Shown here piece by piece: positions 47,015 to 58,702 of a stretch of 64,000 nucleotides of DNA. The DNA is from Benincasa hispida. Lineage: Eukaryota; Streptophyta; Magnoliopsida; Cucurbitales; Cucurbitaceae. The position numbers and the translations under genes were made by a program. The stretch is from NCBI RefSeq assembly GCF_009727055.1, contig NC_052359.1, positions 61,480,649-61,544,648 on the forward strand. Reading direction: 5' to 3'. A model generated the notes under the pieces. The model was not told the origin of the DNA. It saw only the letters and a list, made by a program, of their open reading frames with translations, and made no database searches. Every line of letters starts with the position of its first letter. Within the stretch, counting starts at the first letter, position 1.

Positions 47015-47499
47015 CTAATTCCATTAGGACCCAAAACATGTGTTGAAGAAGGGACAAGGCGATTGGCCATCTGGCCAAAAAAACCAATTGGAAGTCAAGG
47101 TTGAGGGTAATATGACTGCCTATATGATAGGACCTGCTATTTATGGGGTCACAGCTCAAGGCGAGATTGGACCATCGAACCCAAAAGGTTTGTTCGACCT
47201 GTCAAGCTTGCCTAACTAGTTCCATGTGTATCGATCTAGTCTTCTAAGTCGAGTACTTAAAACTACGTGGAAAATCCTAAGTTTAACATCATATTATATA
47301 TAATATGATACTCCACACAAGTTTATTAAGCTTGCTCTCTCTATTACCGAAACAACTAATAGTGCTTGTGGCAAGTACCACATCATTGTATAATCTTGCT
47401 CTTTAGTAGATCACTTCATTTCGGGTCACTTTTTTCTCAAATTACAAATTCAAGTGAGGGAAATCGAACTTTCTTATCAACATCAATTATTTAATAATT

Positions 47500-47890
47500 C
47501 AATATTGATTTTCGAGGAGGGTGACTCCATTTTGGATAAGACTAAAGATATTCAAGATAAGTGGATTTTATCGTCATCTGCTACTTTAAAGCTGAACATT
47601 GATGTTGTTGTGTTCGAAAATTTGATGGATTTGAGCAGTATTGATATATGGGCATAAACTAATTTCCAAATCCTACGAAAACTAATGAGAATGTTAAACC
47701 GTCTTGATAATGAAACTCATCTTTGTGGACGATCTGTGTGACAGCATGGGAGGGAAAGCATTAGAGGTTTTTATTTGTCTTCGAAAACATGTAATAGTGT
47801 GGCCCACGACTTAGCGACCTGTCCAATAGGTTTTGTTCATTCATAAGTATGGTTGGGAGAGTATCATCTTGGATGTCGTATGCAATCAAT
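47500..47890 (+). pseudogene. RNase H-like (non-LTR retrotransposon) remnant
   Basis: The frame 47454-47657 contains DKWILSSSATLKLNIDVVVF, the start of a plant RVT_3-type RNase H domain where a K-hydrophobic-N-hydrophobic-D pattern carries the first Asp. After stops and a gap, CNSVAHDLATCPIGFVHS followed by VWLGEYHLG (about 47790-47875) gives the domain end. The middle is missing, so this is a deleted pseudogene, probably from a LINE or a gene of that family. Confidence 0.55.
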
Positions 47891-48584
47891 AACTATTGTA
47901 GTCGATTCTTCTTTTGATCTAATTTCGTATTTTGTTTTGTTTTGTTTGTTTGTTTTTTAGAAAAAAACAAGTTTATTTGTGTTGAACATGTAAACATGTA
48001 TTGTTGGATGATATTTATCTTATCCTCTCTTTCCCAGATAGCCAAAGAAAACTGTAGTTTGGACTTGTTCATTATTAGTTTTGTTTGTTTCGTTTTTTTT
48101 TTTCTTGAAAAAAACAAAACATAACGAAGCTAAAATCTCAAACATGTACTTTTAATTAAATACAACATCATTTTCCATATTTTGCAATTTTTTTTTTTTT
48201 ATTTTGAGTAATGAGAATAATTTATTTGACTTATTTTATTGATATTGTTTTTCAACTATCGTTATTAAAAAAATTAACAAATGGTTAATAAATAAATAAA
48301 TAAATTATGAGAAAAATGATCGAAAGAAATCATAAAGAAAAAAAATGCATTGTTGTCCTCGATTTGATTCCTGATAATTTGATCACCATGTTTCAATAGC
48401 GATTTCACCCTTATAAAAAAAATGGTTTCAATTAACAGGCTCACTAGTGAGTAATTACTATATTTTGTGTTTTTTTTTTTTTTTAAAAAAAAGAAAGTTA
48501 GTAAAGCAGTTTTATTTATTGAGTTTATGTGGTATTTCACTCCCTCTCTCTTACTTCCTTCTTCTTCTTCCCATTCTTCATTTT
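47891..48584. other. AT-rich stretch with poly(A)/poly(T) hairpins
   Basis: T-runs facing A-runs (about 47945-47970, 48090-48120 and 48466-48490) could fold as simple hairpins. No gene is recognised. Confidence 0.35.
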
Positions 48585-48839
48585 GGGCTGTTTGGAGTTC
48601 AACATGAGATGATATATCCCTACATCCTATATCATCAGTATTTGGAGACTCATTATCCTATCTCATAGATTTTAATTGTTTGTGAACTCATTTTCAGAAC
48701 TTGTTTTGTATCTCACCGTCATTTTCCTTCCTTGTATCGTATATCATCTCAATGCTTGAAGATGTTCGATCATACTTGATCGTTTATACTTTATCAGAAC
48801 TCTCTACATCCTATATCATCTCATCACCCCAAAGAGTCC
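48585..48839. mobile_element. 255-bp MITE candidate
   Basis: It starts gggctgtttggagtt..atgagatgatat, and the right end is its near mirror (atatcatctcat..ccccaaagagtcc). Imperfect inverted repeats span about 28 bases. 'ctatatcatc'-like words recur three times inside. Both flanks are T-rich (tttt), so the target duplication is ambiguous. It encodes nothing. Confidence 0.55.
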
Positions 48840-49690
48840 TTTTACTTCTCTTGAATGTATATACTCATTTTGAGCTAAATTTAACTTAGACGCAAAATAT
48901 ACCTAATCATTAATGACCAACACTTTCATACCAACAATACGAATAATAATATTAAACATGATTTGATTCAAGTTTGAAATTTTATAGAGAAAAGTTACTC
49001 GATCCTGAAACATCCACCATCCTTTTTTAATTCATTGAAATTAGGCCCAAATATTATGATTCAATTGGGCATAGTTAGACTTATTCAATCTAATGGTTAT
49101 GATACACCAATTTCATGTCTTAACATGTCGATTTGTAATTAGGTCAAATTCAATATTTTGTGATGCTTAATTTGAGAAATCACGAATTGATTGTGATTGA
49201 ACAAAAACTTCCCATTCAACAATTTATATATTTTTGATGGTCTAAATTTCTTTAAACTTTTAACAAATTTTAATATAATTTCTTATACTTTTAATAAATT
49301 TTAAATCTAGTTTGTTGAAGGTAGTTTTCGTTGAAATTAGTTAACTAATAATAATAATATAATGATTTTTATAAAAGAAAATAGAAAGAAATGTTCATGC
49401 AAATTATTTTTTGCAACTAAACTAAATTTAGACCTTTGATTTAAAGTTGGGTGGTTCCTACATCCCGAGAGAATCTTTAAGTTCAATGTCAACCGTTGAT
49501 TTATCTTTAATAAGATCAATTGTGAACCGTTGATTTATGCATGGACGTTGTTTGATCGTCTATTACTGACCCCTCAAAAAAAAAAAACCCATACAACTGA
49601 AAACCATACGAGTGATTAACACGAGAGATACGTGGAAGAGAAAAGCCGCAGCTTCGGGACTATACGCGAAAATTTCCTTCCGCTACGATT
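48840..49690. other. intergenic DNA upstream of the metallothionein gene
   Basis: No coding region is recognised. The last part presumably contains upstream promoter DNA of the metallothionein gene. Confidence 0.3.
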
Positions 49691-49780
49691 TCGACACGTG
49701 GACGGTGGATAGATTCCTTCTCCCCATCCCCGTCTCTATATATGGAACTCGTCATTTCTCTCTTTAAACTCGTTCAATCG
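49690..49780 (+). promoter_or_regulatory. core promoter of the metallothionein gene
   Basis: A G-box/ABRE-like CACGTG at 49695-49700 lies upstream of a TATA box (TATATAT, 49737-49743), about 110 bases before the ATG. Transcription would start near 49765-49775. A second ACGTGG word is at about 49630. CACGTG words are known binding sites of bZIP and bHLH factors, so stress or hormone control is plausible but inferred. Confidence 0.6.
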
Positions 49781-49849
49781 CGATAAGTTATATTTTGATT
49801 ACACAAACAAACTACCAATCTCTTCGTTCTTCGTTGTTCATCGTCGAGA

Positions 49850-50510
49850 ATGTCTTGCTGTGGTGGAAACTGTGGATGCGGCTCTGGCTGCAAGTGCGGA
49901 AGTGGCTGTGGAGGGTGAGTTAATCTCTCGCTAATTTTCTCCTTTGTATTTGATGGCGTGAAATTGCTTTTTGTTCATTTGATTCTGTGGAAAATATTCT
50001 CTTGAGGATCTGATCTTCAGTTTTCTGATATATCGCTTTCGATTTCTTAATCTTCTTTGTATCTTTGTGCTTCGATCGATGGATGATGGCGATCTGATCA
50101 TTCGCTGATCATCTCCATCGAGTAATGGAGATGAGAAAGATCGCACTATCAAGGCGGATTTCCTTCTGAAATTTCTGAAAATGACTACGATATTAATTTT
50201 CCCGAGGATAATCGCGATGATTATGACGTTTTGATCTTTTGTTATGCAGATGCAAGATGTTCCCTGACATGAGCTTCTCAGAGACCACCGCTACCATCGA
50301 GACCTTCGTAGTCGGTTTCGCTCCTCAGAAGATGTAAGTTTCTGCAATTACGCCTAATTTTTTCAAGAGAAATTTAGGTATTCAGTCATGATTTCATTTA
50401 ACGGTATAGGCGTTTTCTATATCAGGTCCTTCGAGGTAGCAGAGATGGGAGCAGAGAACGGCTGCAAGTGCGGTGACAACTGCACCTGTGATCCATGCAA
50501 CTGTAAATGA
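49850..50510 (+). CDS. MT2: type 2 metallothionein (three exons)
   Basis: Exons 49850-49914, 50250-50333 and 50426-50510 join with GT-AG introns (gtgagt/gcag, gtaagt/tcag) into 77 codons plus TGA. The protein starts [10 protein letters not shown] and has eight Cys in the first 23 residues. These include the Cys-Cys pair at 3-4 and C-G-G-C at 20-23, the type 2 signature. A Cys-free linker of about 39 residues follows ([19 protein letters not shown]). The C-terminal domain has six Cys as [14 protein letters not shown]. Fourteen Cys and this length are normal for plant MT2. Such cytosolic proteins bind Cu and Zn through Cys thiolates and buffer metals and oxidants. No defect is seen. A weak AATAAT signal lies at 50652-50657. 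Confidence 0.95.
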
Positions 50511-50719
50511 GAAGCAGCAGGTCGAATCTTCTCAAGTGGAGATTGTCTGAGTACAAATAGTATGCATCCTTTTTAATAACAATTATCAAACCTCCAAGTG
50601 TTTGCGTTCTGTCGTTGCGTCTTTTAAGTGTCGATTGTAGTGTTCCTTTTGAATAATAGCTGTCATGGAGTTGTGGAAAAACTTATATGCTGTTGTTATG
50701 ATTCAGTCAGTGATCTTCT

Positions 50720-53040
50720 TAGCTCAAGATTCCTGTGTTTATCCATGTCTGTCTAGTGTTTTCTTCTGTAAGAAATTAAAAACGGTACGTGCTAATTTAT
50801 GAGAGGTAACAGAGTTTCTGTTGTTATCCATATCTATGGTTGGAAATGAAGAACAGAGTTTGAATCTTCTCTAAGATCTTGACTTGATAAATATCTCCAA
50901 GTCTCGATTCCAAACAATATCTTCAATTATAATATTCGATTTGTAAAAGTTCTTACAGTTTCGGTGGTGGGGACGATTGAATAGTTAAGTGCCATTCGTT
51001 CTAAATCGATATGTATACATCCAAAATTAAATGCATATTTGCGTGTTCTTGTAAATTTTTCCTGTGATGGCCAAACTTTCTAATGGCTAATAGATTTGAA
51101 AATTGATCATTTTTTCCCTGGCTCTTTTTCGTCCTCTTGCCTTTAAGGTAAGGATTTGGTTAGCACGTCGTTGTTCATTTATTGAAGATTTTTAAGTGGT
51201 TTCTTCATTTTGGTAGAACTTATCGCTACAACAGTGGGTGGGTGAGTTTACAGATAGGGAAAGTAACAACTTTAATTGGTATTTGAAACACTCCATTTTT
51301 CTAGGTTGTTCAAACGAGTAAAAATTTGGGTTCATGTAATCCAATTCAAATTTTATATATAATAAATAAGGTGTATTATATATATTTCTCTCGGTTTAAA
51401 ATTTGATTATTTTATATTTGATGAATTTATGAATTTTAAATATATTTTTTAAAAAAATTAAATAAAAATTCTTTCACGACAAATTATTTGAATTATTATT
51501 TGGTGGTTTGTGAATGACGTTGTAGATTTTCACTCTCCGTTTCAATTATATTCAATATGCTTTCAAAAATTCACTTTTCATTCAAATCTTCATCAGTATT
51601 TAACTAAAGACTTACTTTGTGTGTACTCCAAAGAAAAGAAAAAAACTCACTTTGCTTTTGTCACTACTTTGCTTTTGTCACTACTTCCATATCGTAAATC
51701 CATTCCTTTGTTCGAAACAGTACCAAATTAATTGATTAATGTTACTTCTAGCATAAAATTAATTTAAAGTTCAAAGTAATGCAAATTATTTCTCCATCGG
51801 GCCTTATAAATTCTTTTTCAAAAGTATTCGATTTTTTTACTTTTCTTCTTTCTTCTTTCTTCTTTTTTTTTTTTTTTTTCCTTTTTAAAAGGGACTGTCT
51901 ATAATTATCTTCGAAAGGCACACCACACGTGTCGAATGGTTTTTAATTAGAAAATAAAATTATCTTTTATTTAATAAAAATACAGCGAATATTATATTTT
52001 TACTATCACCCATCCTAAAACGTTGTTCTATGAAAAAATCTAGCATAACCGAGTACCACCTTATTATTGACACGTTATTAAATAGTTTATTAATTAATTA
52101 ATTTATAAATTTTGCATTAAATGTTGCTATTGTGGCAAGTAATGAATAGAAATAATATAAAATATTTTCTAGTGTTTGGTTTTCTGATCCCCGTACCCAG
52201 AAAATAATCTTGATTTTATTGACCAATCTTTTTCCAAGAAAAAATAATCGTGAGGAATCTGTGTGAAAATTAATTTTGACTTCAAAACATAGCCAGGAAA
52301 TGTCAAATTCGTTGCCAATTTATATACTTGTTAAAATTCAATCTAGCTGTTGTATTAAAAAGTGCTTTAAAAATTCACACTCTCTTGTGATATACTTTAA
52401 AAATATAAAATTTTATAAGTTAATATTCTTGTACCCACATTTGTTAAACAAATAAAAAGGGGAAAAAATAGAAAAAAAACATTCTATGTCAGGTCTAATT
52501 TATTTGTAATCAAATACTCACTTTCTTATTAATGTTATTAATTAATCTAAAAAGAATTAAAAGAATTAATTAAGTTTCTTGATAGTTATTAATTAGTGAA
52601 CAAATAAAGTTTAGAAGTGTATTTTTTTTTTATTTGGAGACTAAATTAAAATCTCAAAAGATAAAATTGTAAAATTTAGAAATATGGACCAAAAATTAAA
52701 CTCGTCAATTTTTTATTTTTTTTTTTTTAAATCTTACTTCCCAATTTCCATTGCTAATAATGAAAGTATTTCTAATACAAAACATTCAAAGAATGGTTTC
52801 ACATAAACCATAGAAACATCGACAATTACATGAATTAATTATGGGAAATTTGTACAAGTGATCCAAAATTGGGTCGAAAATGTCAAATGACCTAATTTTT
52901 TAGAAAAAAAATATCGAATTGATATTTCTTGACGTTAAATTCAAGTGAAACTACCAAAATATAGCACTTGAACAGTGAATCGTCTTCTTCCCCCTCTCAC
53001 CTGTTTTGCTCTCCCTGATCTCGCTCTCGTCTGTTTCGTT
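50720..53040. other. AT-rich intergenic DNA
   Basis: No gene is recognised. A 17-bp exact tandem duplication (tttgcttttgtcactac) lies at about 51652-51685, and long homopolymer runs are common. Confidence 0.35.
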
Positions 53041-53043
53041 CTT

Positions 53044-53122
53044 GTCAGTCTCGCTCTAACCGGTCTCCCTCTCACCAAAAACCAATGCCGGTTAGAGGGA
53101 GACCGGTTAGAGCGAGACTGAC
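53044..53122. repeat. perfect 29-bp inverted repeat with 21-base loop
   Basis: Left arm 53044-53072 (gtcagtctcgctctaaccgg...) is exactly complementary to 53094-53122 (...ccggttagagcgagactgac). The loop is 53073-53093. The stem is about half G+C in otherwise AT-rich DNA. An RNA from either strand would form an almost ideal hairpin. No coding role is seen; the minus-strand open frame across it (53297-52941) is low-complexity. Confidence 0.85.
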
Positions 53123-53653
53123 GTGGGTTGGCATCATCCGTGTGAACTCGTCGTGCCAAAAAAGAAGAAGAAAATATGTAGAGAAACGAGATCAGAGAAG
53201 AAGAGATGACGCATAGAGGGGGACAAAGGACGAGGAAAAAGAAAAAAGAAAAAAAAAACAAAGGAGCTAAAGGAGAAAGAAAGAAAAAAAAAATCAAGAA
53301 AGGATAATTATTGGAAATTCACAAGATCATGACATAAACAAAGAGGCATTTGACATTTTCTTCTAAAATCTGGATCCTTTTACCATTTTGGGCTTTTAAA
53401 ATGGATTTTCTGTGCAATTTTCTAATTAATCATATTTAGATTACATTAGCCACAAGTTTAAAGTTACAAATGGATATTTTAGTTAAAAAAATGATACAGA
53501 TAGAGCTATAGAACAGCAAGGAAGCCCATCACGCCGACCAGGCAAAATCCTAAATCAGACAGTTTTCTCTACTCGGTACAATAATTTAACATACAGCAAC
53601 TTGGAGGATGTTGCTATGGCACTTTTCCCAATACATTATTACATCATCCTTCA

Positions 53654-56600
53654 TTATTGGTTGGATAATGAAGCTTCTGGGCAAGGGGGAGCCCCCAAAT
53701 CTTCTATTCTATCAAATATCCCCCTTGCAGCTTTGCTGAATAAATTGTGAATCTGCAGAACACAAAAAACAAATCCTTACTTTCAGGGGATTGGTTTTTC
53801 CTAAAGTGAAAAAGAAAAAATGGTAGTTATTATGTTTGCTGAAACATTACCTGCTTGGATGAGAGTCCTAGTTTCTTCAAGTCAGTGAGCTATATAAACA
53901 CAGACAAAGGGAAGAAAAATTCATCATTTTGACACCCAAATAGAAAATATTCATGAAAAAAAGTTGGGTACTGTTGTTTTCTTGACTTGTATTTCATTTT
54001 TGCATCAACTTTACAACATGTGATGTTTTATACATGTTAAGTGACTATCAAAAGCGAACAAAAGTATGTGTGTAGGATTGAACTGTATTTGTCAAAGATA
54101 AAGGAAGATGAAAGCTCTTGCACATTCTTAGACACCAAAATGAAGTTCTTGAGAGCACGATTGGACTATGAGAGAGAAGGGATAAAATAAAGTTATTTGA
54201 GAAATTATTAAATAGACAGATTTTGGGAACCATGTTGTTCACTAAGAGAAATTATTTGATGAGGCTATGATTGATATATGAGAGAAAGGTATCTCAAATT
54301 TAGATCTAGGGGTGAGAATCAACATCCAACAATTATTACGAGGTAACCTATTGTAGCGGTCTTATTAAATAATCTAATAGTTAAGGTCCCATTTGGTAAA
54401 AAAGTTTAAATTTTTTTTCTTTATTATCTACTTTTTACAAATGGTTTAAAACCAAGCTAAATTTTAAAAACTAAAAAAATAACTTTTAAAAATTTGCTTT
54501 TATTTTTAGAATTTAGTTAAGAATTCAATTATTGAACTTTAAAAAATGCAAATCATGGTAAGAAATAGAGAGGAAATAAGCATAATTTTCAAAAAGCAAA
54601 AAAAAAAAAAATGGTTATCAAACGGGGCATAAGTATAATTCACAAATTTGTCTATCTAGGATGCGAGAGCTAAAAACTGCCAGAGAATGTCTTCTTCATA
54701 CATAATTCCGTAAAAAGTTTCAAGCTTTTGTCTTACCGATTTCAATGGACTAGTTTCTCTGAGATCGAGAATGTACTCTGCCATTTTCACTCCAATGCCC
54801 TGGGGATTGAAAGGGAAATGAGAATCAGAACATGTAAGGGAAAAGATTAACTTTTTTCTTAAATAAAAAATCCCAGTTGTGGTCTTGAGTCTCAAAAATA
54901 TTACCTTCAATTCTACTAGTTCCTCTCTGCAAAACAAAGAACGCCAGTTAATAATTAATTGAACTTTTCACTCGTTCAAATTGAAAAGTTGGGGAATGGA
55001 ACAATAAACCCACGTATTCTTGTGGATTTGTACATGAGATGCTAAATATTGTATATGATTATGGACCTACCTGCTTGCTGTATTCAAGAAATCCACATAT
55101 TTTTGTGCAACGCAACTCTGATTGATTAAGATAACAAGAAAAACCAGAGTTACTGGAATCCGTATTGCATGAAGAAGTAGATAATGAACTATTAAGATAA
55201 CAAGAAAAACCAGAGTTACTGGAATCCATATTGCATGAAGAAGTAGATAATGAACTATTAAGTAGGCTTGTTGAGTACCTTCAGGATTGATACTTGAGCA
55301 CCAAACTTATCTAATGGGGTCCCAAAAGATTCAAGCTCCTCATTTGCAGGGAACGGTGTTTTTGGAGTACTTGCAGTTAATAATTGGTCAGTAAACGAAA
55401 GTTCCAGCATAGGCATTTGGATTCCATTGTTGTAGAGTGGTGACAGAGCCTTTCTTGGACTATTAAATTTCACCTTGACTACTGCATCTGAAAATGAAGA
55501 TTCAATCATATCCAAACACAAGGTGGCAAAAATGAACAAATTCCTTGAGCGAACAAGTTAAGGCAGCTGTGATAAAAAAAAAAAAAAAATACCGTGATCT
55601 TTGGTTGTGATAGAATTAACTACATCTTCATTTTCAACCAAGTTTCCGAAAGCAACAGTTACAGTCCTGAAGATCATCAATGCAAAATTATAGGGAAAAA
55701 AAAAAAGAAGTTAGTAGAGGCTATTAAAAGTTGATAAATCAAACAATATGATTGCCAGACCTTTCTTTTTCTTGTTTACAAGCACTCTGGTTGGCAGTTT
55801 TCTTAACTTTGGCAGAACTGCTGAAGAGAGGTTTTCTCAATTTCGAAGCAGTAGAACAAGGTGTTTTACTAGAAAATGGAGAACCAATCCCTCTAATTCT
55901 TTGTGCACTCTTGGTCTTGCCTTTTGATTCAAGCCAAGCTTGTAGCTTCGATTCCATGTCAACTTTAGCTTGTGGAGTTCCCTGTTTATGGACCGGCAAA
56001 ACAAAATTTGAAATTTGACGCGATCGAGCTGCTAAGCTGACTGTATGGACAGACTCCTGATATGCTCCAGGATTCTGTTTTCAAATAAGAAGGCAATTTG
56101 AGCAAGTGTGGTTTTAGATTACAATAGACAATTAACCTGCATCAATTTTACCAGGCAAGCTATCATCAAAGCACGGCTTGTTCCACCAAGAGAATCCTGC
56201 AATATGCGAGTCAATTTGCTTTCTCTGTAAGGTACTCGGGCAAGGTTCTTGTTTAATGCATATATCACATTTGAAAGCGCAAACAAAGACTGGTTGATTT
56301 TTGCACTCTCTTGAAGGCGAATCCCTTCATTGCCAGTCCTCCTGTTATCTTCATTACCTGCCATGGATGGTTATGGACAGATATTAACCCAATTAGCAAT
56401 AATAACAACTATTCAGAAAACATGAATTCTTGAGGGGTGCATAAATATTATTTGTATCAAATAAAATTCAAAATTCATTCGATGGTTAGGGCTAGGTTTC
56501 CATTATGCTTAAGGAACATACCTGCCAAATCTATGAGATTGAGCTTCCCTGTAACAGAAGCCCCAGAATCACCACACACGGGTGATGAAACTGTAATTAC

Positions 56601-57536
56601 AAGAACCCCATGACTTCTACTCGAGACTTCATTAAGATCAGTATCAGCAACTTTCCGCCTCTGAACTCCAAGAGCCAATGTCTCCCGGAATTCAGACATG
56701 GAATTTACACCAATCTTAGACAATCCCCTAAGATGAATTTGGCCTTCTTTATCATCCATAATTACAATTTCTTTAGCTTTGGGTTCCAGAAGATCATGAC
56801 ATCTTTCCAAGTACACTTCATAGTATGACATCTCTGCTCTACACCCAGTTTCATCACAAAGTGATAAAATTCTAAGCATGGCTAGCGGCATTAAACCTGG
56901 TTCCTCTTCAGTACCCTGCATCCTCAACCAAATTCGACACAGTTCAGAGTGCTAATCATTTGTATTGTTTGATTGTTTTATATCAAATTCAGGAAACTTC
57001 AAGTTTTCGTGAATGAAAAGCCAAATTCTTCTGTTGATTTTAAGCTAATTGCACCTGCATTGTGTAGGTCTTTCCACTGCCAGTAGCCCCATAAGCAAAC
57101 ACAGTAGCGTTGCATCCATGGAAGAGTCCAGGAATCAATGGATTAACTTCTTTATCGAATATCTGCCTCACCGTATGATCTTCTTGGCCAAAAAATGAGT
57201 CCAATTGATAGCACTCGTTTCGACTACACTCGGAAAATCCACCAACAATAATCAAATCGAATCGGAAGATTCTTCTACGGCAGATAAATAGGCTACAGAG
57301 AAATTTACAAAAACTAAGTACCTGGTTTCCGGATCTTTGAGATGAACGGTGACCTCCTCCTGAGAGATGCGACCTTGATCCACGACAGAAATGCATGAAA
57401 TTGGAACCCTAGAACTTTTGACTGAAACTTCTTGAGGGAGAAATGGACGAACCCTAGCAACCACTCTGACCTTGGAGATTGCACAGTGGTTTGTGGATCT
57501 AGCAGGTGTGTGAAGTTCAAAAATTTCGGCAGCCAT
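53654..57536 (-). CDS. KIN10C: kinesin-10 family motor protein (KIF22/Kid-like), 12 exons
   Basis: Exons on the minus strand: 57536-57322, 57223-57055, 56915-56522, 56357-56152, 56074-55761, 55666-55593, 55487-55279, 55117-55071, 54926-54905, 54799-54737, 53889-53851, 53752-53654. All junctions are GT-AG and the phases agree, giving 1,851 bases, 616 residues plus TAA. The N-terminal motor has the P-loop GATGSGKT at 117-124, switch I NEVSSRSH at 223-230 and switch II DLAGNE at 257-262. A basic Ser-rich region follows. Residues about 543-584 ([20 protein letters not shown]) form a helix-hairpin-helix, as in the DNA-binding tail of animal Kid. Family knowledge suggests microtubule plus-end movement and a role in mitosis. 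The ATG at 57536 (MAAEIF) is preferred over one at 57578. The 10C subgroup name rests on length and layout, so is less certain than the family. Confidence 0.9.
55126..55257. repeat. 66-bp tandem duplication inside kinesin intron 7
   Basis: Two head-to-tail copies (55126-55191 and 55192-55257) start ttaagataacaagaaaaacc and differ at a single base (ccgtattg versus ccatattg). They fill most of the 161-bp intron between exons 7 and 8. The true acceptor at 55118-55119 lies outside the copies, so splicing is probably unaffected. Confidence 0.9.
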
Positions 57537-57604
57537 TGAAATGGAAGATGATTCGCGTAAGCAGTGGCGAGAAATCATGCAAAGTGAAGGGCGATTTTGA
57601 AAAT

Positions 57605-57770
57605 GAAGACCGTTGGTGGCAGATTTCCGCTTCTTAATTTGAATTTTTTTTTTTTTTTAGTTTCCCCCTTTTTTAAAAAAATAAACAACTTTTCTTTATT
57701 TGAAACTGATTTCAAACCTTCGTTTGAATTATCCTGGGCCTGGCTTCATGGCCCTGGTGAGTTGGGCCTG
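57605..57770 (-). promoter_or_regulatory. kinesin promoter words: MSA-like element and two site II motifs
   Basis: On the minus strand CCAACGGTC (AACGG core 57610-57614) sits about 75 bases before the ATG. It resembles the mitosis-specific activator element bound by three-repeat MYB factors. TGGGCC words (site II, TCP-type) lie at 57735-57740 and 57763-57768. Such a pair is common in genes of dividing cells, and fits a mitotic kinesin. No clear TATA box is seen. Confidence 0.5.
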
Positions 57771-57779
57771 TAGAGCTCG

Positions 57780-58239
57780 ATGGCCTAAAACAAATTCTTA
57801 AATTTGCAAATATAATAAAATATTTAATCTAATTTCCATTTTTCTTTATTACTGAGCATGTATATCAATAGTAATTTTGTTATACTTTAAATTTGATATA
57901 AATCAATCCACTATACCAAGTTTACTAGTAAGCAAGTGTTTATGCATTTGGTATTGTTTGTTGATGTAATTTGAATCTTTAATCATTTATTTAGAAGTAT
58001 ATACTAATGTCATACTTAAAATTAATTTTGAATTACTTCAAAAAATACACTCTAAAGTGATTTACAAATCCGTGATGTTTATTTAATTCAACATTAACCC
58101 TTTCACTACAGTCTTTTACATATTCATTCAATATTTTAATGTGTATGAGAATATTGGACTTTAAAATGAAAGACAATAGTGAATATAGCTTAACTACAAT
58201 TATATTTGACCAAAGAACTACAGGTTCCAATTATCGAAT
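57780..58239. other. intergenic DNA between the kinesin gene and Copia-B
   Basis: AT-rich; no coding region or repeat is recognised. Confidence 0.3.
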
Positions 58240-58641
58240 TGTTGCATGTGAAAGTCAACTACTCGATATGACACAAGTTTAAAAATGGGTTATATATATG
58301 AAACTTTTCACATGCAATGGATGTTTTGACAATGAAAAGGTAATTTGAAGGAAAAACTCTCTCTCTCTCGAATTTGTAAATTCTTTTATTATAATCTCTT
58401 GAATAAAACTCTGCTCCCAACACAGTGGATGCAGATTGTTGTGATCGAACCACTTTAAAAACTCTCTGTTTCTTCCCTTCTTCTTCTCCTTCTTCTTCAG
58501 TTCTGTGATTCCATCTTCAACAAGAACACAAGATCGCCATTTTATTCTTTCGAATTTCGTTTCTTTGTATGTCTGAACTTGGGTCTGTAAAGAAAGAGTA
58601 ATGGCAGTTGTGTCTGAGTGTCTCCACGTGTAACCTCCACA
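58240..58641 (+). repeat. probable 5' LTR of Copia-B
   Basis: About 400 bases run from TGTTGCATGTGAAAG to CTCCACA (TG...CA), ending four bases before the primer site. A TATATATA word (about 58289) and AATAAA (about 58403) give a plausible U3-R layout, and a CT-rich leader follows. The start is chosen by the TG and the usual LTR length. Confidence 0.55.
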
Positions 58642-58644
58642 AAT

Positions 58645-58656
58645 TGGTATTAGAGT
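58645..58656 (+). promoter_or_regulatory. primer binding site of Copia-B (tRNA-Met)
   Basis: TGGTATTAGAG differs from the common Copia site TGGTATCAGAG by one C-to-T change. Confidence 0.7.
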
Positions 58657-58702
58657 TTTTAAAGTTCAAGAAAGCTTCGAGACTTACTTTCTCGATCAAT
58701 AA

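Noticed and set aside
52941..53297. 118-codon minus-strand open frame
   Set aside because: Made of Phe/Leu/Ser runs from homopolymers and the hairpin; no domain and unlikely codon use.
57534..57578. Upstream ATG for the kinesin gene
   Set aside because: It would add 14 residues (MISRHCLRESSSIS) with no family support; the ATG at 57536 gives a normal kinesin-10 start.
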